From the NCBI GenBank assembly GCA_910579545.1, contig CAJTVI010000026.1:1-31927 (forward strand): a DNA stretch of 31,927 bases, written 5' to 3'. The notes beneath the pieces were generated by a model. The model searched no databases. It was given only the letters and a program-made list of their open reading frames with translations, and was not told the DNA's origin. A program made the translations under genes and the position numbers. Of the stretch, positions 29,337 through 31,927 are shown piece after piece; position 1 is the stretch's first letter; every line of letters starts with the position of its first letter. This DNA comes from an uncultured Oscillospiraceae bacterium (GTDB taxonomy: Bacteria; Bacillota; Clostridia; Oscillospirales; Ruminococcaceae).

Positions 29337-30028
29337 GCGCCCGCGGCCTCTTTTGGCTCATGGCTGGCCGGGAGGTCTGAGTCCGTTGCATCCTCTTCCG
29401 GCTCGCGGTCCCGGCCGGCAAGCCGGTCCAGCCATTCCAGGGCGGCAAACCGCAGCTCGTACCCGCCCTCTACCAGCGCCTGCTCCTCCCCGGTGGGGTA
29501 GCTGGCCCCCTCGGCGACCGGCAGGCAAAGGGCGGGATACAGCACGCAAAACCAGTTGCGCCCGGCATGCCGGCCCAGCTCCACCCGCAGCGCGTCGTAT
29601 CGGCCGGGGGGCAGGGCGGCGCCCTCGTACCGGGCGGCGGCAAACCAGCTCTGGGTCAGGCGTACCCGCACCGGGGCGTCCTGCGCGCCCCCGGCCGCCC
29701 AAAAGGCCTGCTCGGCCGTGATCTGCAGCCGGGGCAGCGCGGCGCGGGCCAGGGCCAAAGCGGCGGATTTGCTTGGCGCGGCGCCAAAAATTTCGCCGGC
29801 CGCCGCCACCACCGCGTCCCGCACCCGCAGCTTGCGCAGCTGGTCCTCCGGCGTGTTGGAGCAGGCCCGCACGTGCAGCCGCAGGGTGTCCTGCCGCACC
29901 GCGCCGGCCAGCCGGGCAAAATTGGCAGCCCGCAGGCTCACCGCCGCCGCAAGGCAAAGCCCCAGCAGCACACTCAGCTCCAGCTGCGCGCGGCGGCTGC
30001 CCAAAATTTTTAAAAAGCATTGCTTCAT
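29285..30028 (-). CDS. spoIIR: Stage II sporulation protein R (SpoIIR)
   Basis: A 247-residue protein with an N-terminal membrane or signal segment (LELSVLLGLCLAAAVSLRAANFA) and the SpoIIR core: LRLHVRACSNTPEDQLRKLRVRDAVV (about 48-73), the FAAARYEGAALPPGRYDALRVELG region, and the invariant ending GRNWFCVLYPALCLP. SpoIIR is made in the forespore and secreted across the septum to trigger SpoIIGA to process pro-sigma-E in the mother cell. The last ~35 residues are Glu/Ser/Pro-rich and overlap the convergent recombinase-like gene. Its ATG has AAGGGGG upstream, and a sigma-F-like promoter precedes it. It indicates a sporulation programme in this organism. Confidence 0.9.
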   Translation of the reverse strand: MKQCFLKILGSRRAQLELSVLLGLCLAAAVSLRAANFARLAGAVRQDTLRLHVRACSNTPEDQLRKLRVRDAVVAAAGEIFGAAPSKSAALALARAALPRLQITAEQAFWAAGGAQDAPVRVRLTQSWFAAARYEGAALPPGRYDALRVELGRHAGRNWFCVLYPALCLPVAEGASYPTGEEQALVEGGYELRFAALEWLDRLAGRDREPEEDATDSDLPASHEPKEAAGAQPSQPTVSCSASSTWS

Positions 30029-30047
30029 TGCTCAATACCCCCTTTTT

Positions 30048-30094
30048 GCGGCGGTTTTACAAGAAAGCACCGCGCTTTCTTGTGAAACCGCCGC
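30048..30094 (-). other. 21-bp hairpin in the spoIIR leader
   Basis: 30048-30068 (GCGGCGGTTTTACAAGAAAGC... as read on +) pairs with 30074-30094 with one wobble or mismatch and a five-base loop. It ends 20 bases before the spoIIR ATG, next to the AAGGGGG site, so it may affect translation or mRNA life. Confidence 0.65.
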
Positions 30095-30124
30095 TTTGGC
30101 AGGAAAAATTTTCCATACAGGCAA

Positions 30125-30154
30125 AAGCTTTGCCCGCCCCGCCCGCGTTTATAC
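30125..30154 (-). promoter_or_regulatory. Sigma-F-like promoter of spoIIR
   Basis: On the minus strand GTATA (30154-30150), 15 bases, then GGCAAAGCTT (30134-30125). The forespore sigma-F pattern is about GywTA-15-GGnrAnAnTw; only one core position differs. spoIIR is sigma-F-dependent in Bacillus, which supports the match. Confidence 0.55.
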
Positions 30155-30183
30155 CGCCGCGGGCGCAAAAAAGGGGCATGTCC

Positions 30184-30315
30184 AAACCGGGGAGAGAGAT
30201 CCGGCGGCCGGGTGCGTGGGAGCAGTCTCTCAAGGCAACAGGACCCCTGCCCCGAAAGCCTTTCGAGACTCTCCCCCGCCCCCGGCCTTAGCATCCTGAT
30301 ACTCCTTGAAATGGA
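30184..30315 (-). repeat. Interspersed hairpin repeat, complete single-core copy
   Basis: Reverse orientation of the 4579-4903 element. It has the AAACCGGGGAGAGAGATCC end, one core (30224-30270), and the CTCCTTGAAATGGAC end. It defines the unit length at about 130 bases and lies between the divergent spoIIR and LUD promoters. Confidence 0.85.
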
Positions 30316-30361
30316 CACTCCCCCAAAAAACCGGGGGCTGGCCTTTGGCCCCAAAATGTGG

Positions 30362-30367
30362 TATGCT
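30362..30367 (+). promoter_or_regulatory. Extended -10 of the LUD-domain gene
   Basis: TATGCT preceded by TGG (extended -10), 28 bases before the ATG; the -35 region is weak. It starts about 45 bases after the repeat element. Confidence 0.45.
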
Positions 30368-30394
30368 GGAAAAAACAAAAAAGGGGGATCCTGT

Positions 30395-31030
30395 ATGAAC
30401 GAGTTTGCCTTTGGCGTGATCGAAAAACGCATCCAGCGCACGGTGGAAGCGCTGCAAAAAAACGCGATGGACGCCTTTTACGTAAAAACCGCGGCCGAGG
30501 TGGCCCCGCTGGCCGCCAGCCTGATGCCCAAGGGCTCGGTGGTGGCCTGCGGCGGCAGCGTTACCCTGGCCGAAACCGGCGTGATGCAGCTGCTCTCGGG
30601 CGGGGACTACCGCTTTTTGGACCGGGCCGGCCTTTCGGGCCAGGCGCTGCAAAAGGTCTTTCGGGACGCCTTTTCGGCCGATTGGTACTGCACCAGCAGC
30701 AACGCCATTACCGAGCAGGGCGAACTGTATAATGTGGACGGCAACGCCAACCGCATCGCTGCCCTGGCCTACGGCCCCACCAACGTGCTGGTGGTGGCGG
30801 GCTATAACAAGATCGTGCCCGACCTTGCCGCCGCCGAGGCCCGGGTGCGGGCCATTGCGGCTCCGGCCAACACCGCCCGGCTCTCCTGCAAAACCCCCTG
30901 CGCCGTTACCGGAAAGTGCGAGGACTGCCACAGCCCCGCCCGCATCTGCTGTTCCACCCTCATCTGCGGCCAGCAGCGCATCCCCGGCCGCATCAAGGTG
31001 GTTTTGGTGGGCGAGGAGCTGGGCTTTTAA
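30395..31030 (+). CDS. LUD-domain protein (lactate-utilisation-like, YkgG/LutC family)
   Basis: A 211-residue cytoplasmic protein covering one LUD domain: RIQRTVEALQKNAMDAFYVKTAAEV, SLMPKGSVVACGGSVTLAETGVMQLL (~49-74), ADWYCTSSNAITEQGELYNVDGNANRIAALAYGP (~106-139) and VLVVAGYNKIVPDLAAAEARV. The C-terminus is Cys-rich (CKTPCAVTGKCEDCHSPARICCSTLIC), as in single-domain LUD proteins of gut Firmicutes. LUD proteins of Lut operons help oxidise lactate, but no lutA/lutB partners are here, so the actual role is unclear. AAGGGGG lies upstream of the ATG. Nearby genes run on the other strand. Confidence 0.88.
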   Translation: MNEFAFGVIEKRIQRTVEALQKNAMDAFYVKTAAEVAPLAASLMPKGSVVACGGSVTLAETGVMQLLSGGDYRFLDRAGLSGQALQKVFRDAFSADWYCTSSNAITEQGELYNVDGNANRIAALAYGPTNVLVVAGYNKIVPDLAAAEARVRAIAAPANTARLSCKTPCAVTGKCEDCHSPARICCSTLICGQQRIPGRIKVVLVGEELGF

Positions 31031-31135
31031 GCCGCGCAGCGCGTCCCCGGCCGCAAAATGGGGCCCGCCGGCCCTTTTGCCCGCCGGCCGCAAGGCAGGG
31101 TCGCTCTCTGCAAAAACCACAACCAAAAAGGCACA

Positions 31136-31169
31136 AAAAATTCGGGGCGATGCTATGCATCGCCCCGAA
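31136..31169 (-). terminator. Strong terminator for minus-strand transcripts
   Basis: TTCGGGGCGATGC (31141-31153) pairs perfectly with 31157-31169 around TAT. On the minus strand it is followed by T's (A-run 31135-31140 on +). It would end the DUF1292 transcript or the RNA candidate at 31202-31358; it may also block reading from the LUD gene. Confidence 0.8.
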
Positions 31170-31201
31170 ACCAGCATACGGGCTTCCCGCCTTGGCCGTC
31201 T

Positions 31202-31358
31202 GCGGCAAATCAAAACCTACCTTTGTGGCAGGTGGGTGCCCTGCGCCCGGGTTCACGCTCCCTTCTTCCGTGCTCCCCTCAAAGGGGGCGGGAGGTCTGC
31301 GATCCGCCGGGAGACCACGGGCTCCCGGTATTTGATTAGTAGGATTAAATCATGCCGC
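31202..31358. ncRNA. Structured RNA candidate (rod-like fold, 6S-like shape)
   Basis: About 155 bases without a gene fold into a long interrupted rod. GCGGCA (31202-31207) pairs with TGCCGC (31353-31358), CCTAC (31216-31220) with GTAGG (31339-31343), GGGTGCCC with GGGCTCCC (31234-31241/31319-31326, one mismatch), CCCGG with CCGGG, CTCCC with GGGAG, and an apical hairpin around TCAAA. The internal bubbles in a closed rod recall 6S RNA. The strand is unclear: the strong T-run terminator at 31136 favours minus, while the GCCCTGCG...GTTCACG order on plus faintly resembles 6S 5' motifs. No SRP, RNase P or tmRNA motif was seen. Confidence 0.4.
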
Positions 31359-31401
31359 AACAATTCGCACCAGGCAGGAAGCAGGGCCGGGTTTGGCCGG
31401 G

Positions 31402-31734
31402 TCATTGCTCGGGCAGGTCCTCGATCTCAAAAAATTCGCTCAGCCGCTCTTCAAAGACGCGCCCTACCTCGTACAGCTCCTCGTCGTCCTCGATCAGGTC
31501 GAGGTATTCGCCCTCCTCGTCCTCATGCACCTTCATCAGCACAAGGTCAAGGTCTTCCTCCAAAAGGGCCTTTTCGTCCTCCACATAGGGCACCAGCGCC
31601 ATATAGTGGGCGCCCTTGTGGTCCACCGCGTCGATCACCTCAAAGCTGTGCTCGGCGCCCTCTTCGTCCTCCAGTACAATAATGTCGGCCTCGTACTCTT
31701 CTTCCTCGGGTACAGGGGGGGTGTTCTGGGCCAT
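31402..31734 (-). CDS. DUF1292 family protein
   Basis: A 110-residue, very acidic cytoplasmic protein. The DUF1292 pattern is clear: DIIVLEDEEGAEHSFEVIDAVDHKGAHYMALVPYVED (about 18-54) followed by VLMKVHEDEEGEYLDLIEDDEELYEVGRVFEERLSE. It is widespread in Firmicutes, often near alaS, yrrK or mltG; its function is unknown. AAAGGAG lies upstream of the ATG, with a good promoter at 31792-31820. Confidence 0.9.
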   Translation of the reverse strand: MAQNTPPVPEEEEYEADIIVLEDEEGAEHSFEVIDAVDHKGAHYMALVPYVEDEKALLEEDLDLVLMKVHEDEEGEYLDLIEDDEELYEVGRVFEERLSEFFEIEDLPEQ

Positions 31735-31791
31735 GGGCTGCTCCTTTCACGGGCGCGCCGCCGGCGGCCCGAACGCGTTTTTGTTACTTAT

Positions 31792-31820
31792 AGTGTAGCT
31801 TTTTTTTGCGTGCGCGTCAA
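31792..31820 (-). promoter_or_regulatory. Promoter of the DUF1292 gene
   Basis: On the minus strand TTGACG (31820-31815), a 17-base A-rich spacer and TACACT (31797-31792). Confidence 0.7.
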
Positions 31821-31846
31821 GCGCGAAAAGGGGCGGGGAGTGATCG

Positions 31847-31927
31847 AACCGGGGAGATGCCCGCCGGCCGGGGCGGGGGAGCAGTCTCTCAAGGCAACAG
31901 GACCCCTGCCCCGAAAGCCTTTCGAGA
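31847..31927 (-). repeat. Interspersed hairpin repeat, cut by the window end
   Basis: It starts with AACCGGGGAGAT and contains AGTCTCTCAAGGCAACAGG...GCCTTTCGAGA in the same orientation as the copy at 30184; the remainder lies beyond the window. Confidence 0.85.

Noticed and set aside
31202..31358. SRP RNA, RNase P RNA or tmRNA
   Set aside because: The diagnostic conserved stretches of these RNAs were not found on either strand.

Overview
The window is GC-rich DNA of a Gram-positive, spore-forming anaerobe, most likely a gut Oscillospiraceae (Clostridia). The signs are SpoIIR, a DacF-type carboxypeptidase, a DUF1292 protein, YtrA-type and FCD-type GntR regulators, TRAP and MacAB-like transporters, purine-rich Shine-Dalgarno sites and TTGaca-17-TATaat promoters. 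TAA, TGA and TAG all serve as ordinary stops. Species assignment is inference.

Layout. 1-2711: a 5'-truncated M56 (BlaR1-type) membrane peptidase carrying a degenerate M23 domain, then an orphan solute-binding lipoprotein. 2775-2936: a shared terminator, tRNA-Val and its promoter. 3144-4490: a MATE exporter (-). 4579-4903: a triplicated hairpin repeat of a family also found near 3.0, 30.2 and 31.9 kb. 5098-6117: a KDG-kinase-like PfkB kinase. 6241-8306: a GntR/ABC-ATPase/permease operon whose promoter lies in a perfect 36-bp palindrome. 8638-11472: a LacI-type regulator and a second MATE exporter. 11564-16652: an FCD-GntR regulator divergent from a TRAP transporter (P, Q, M) and an HpcH/HpaI aldolase, probably a sugar-acid or hydroxy-acid uptake and cleavage unit, with TGTATACA-like boxes around its promoter. 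16872-20146: a MacA/MacB-like efflux operon (-). 20612-22833: a metallophosphoesterase divergent from a D-Ala-D-Ala carboxypeptidase. 22908-23285: a small membrane protein.

23493-29336 is the most striking part. A complete tyrosine recombinase is followed by 21-bp perfect inverted repeats (24514-24534 and 24747-24767) enclosing about 210 bp with a strong promoter that points at a large surface-protein gene. This has the anatomy of a phase-variable invertible promoter, here in the ON orientation. The transcript then runs through three tandem c-di-GMP-I (GEMM-I) riboswitch aptamers before a signal-peptide start codon. An in-frame TAG separates the signal peptide from the 976-residue repeat-containing surface protein. 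Downstream is a second tyrosine-recombinase homologue lacking its catalytic residues. The locus therefore appears to stack DNA inversion, second-messenger sensing by RNA and possibly a nonsense or reinitiation step on one cell-surface protein.

29285-31927: spoIIR (-) with a sigma-F-like promoter, a LUD-domain gene (+), a structured RNA candidate, a DUF1292 gene (-), and another copy of the hairpin repeat cut by the window edge.
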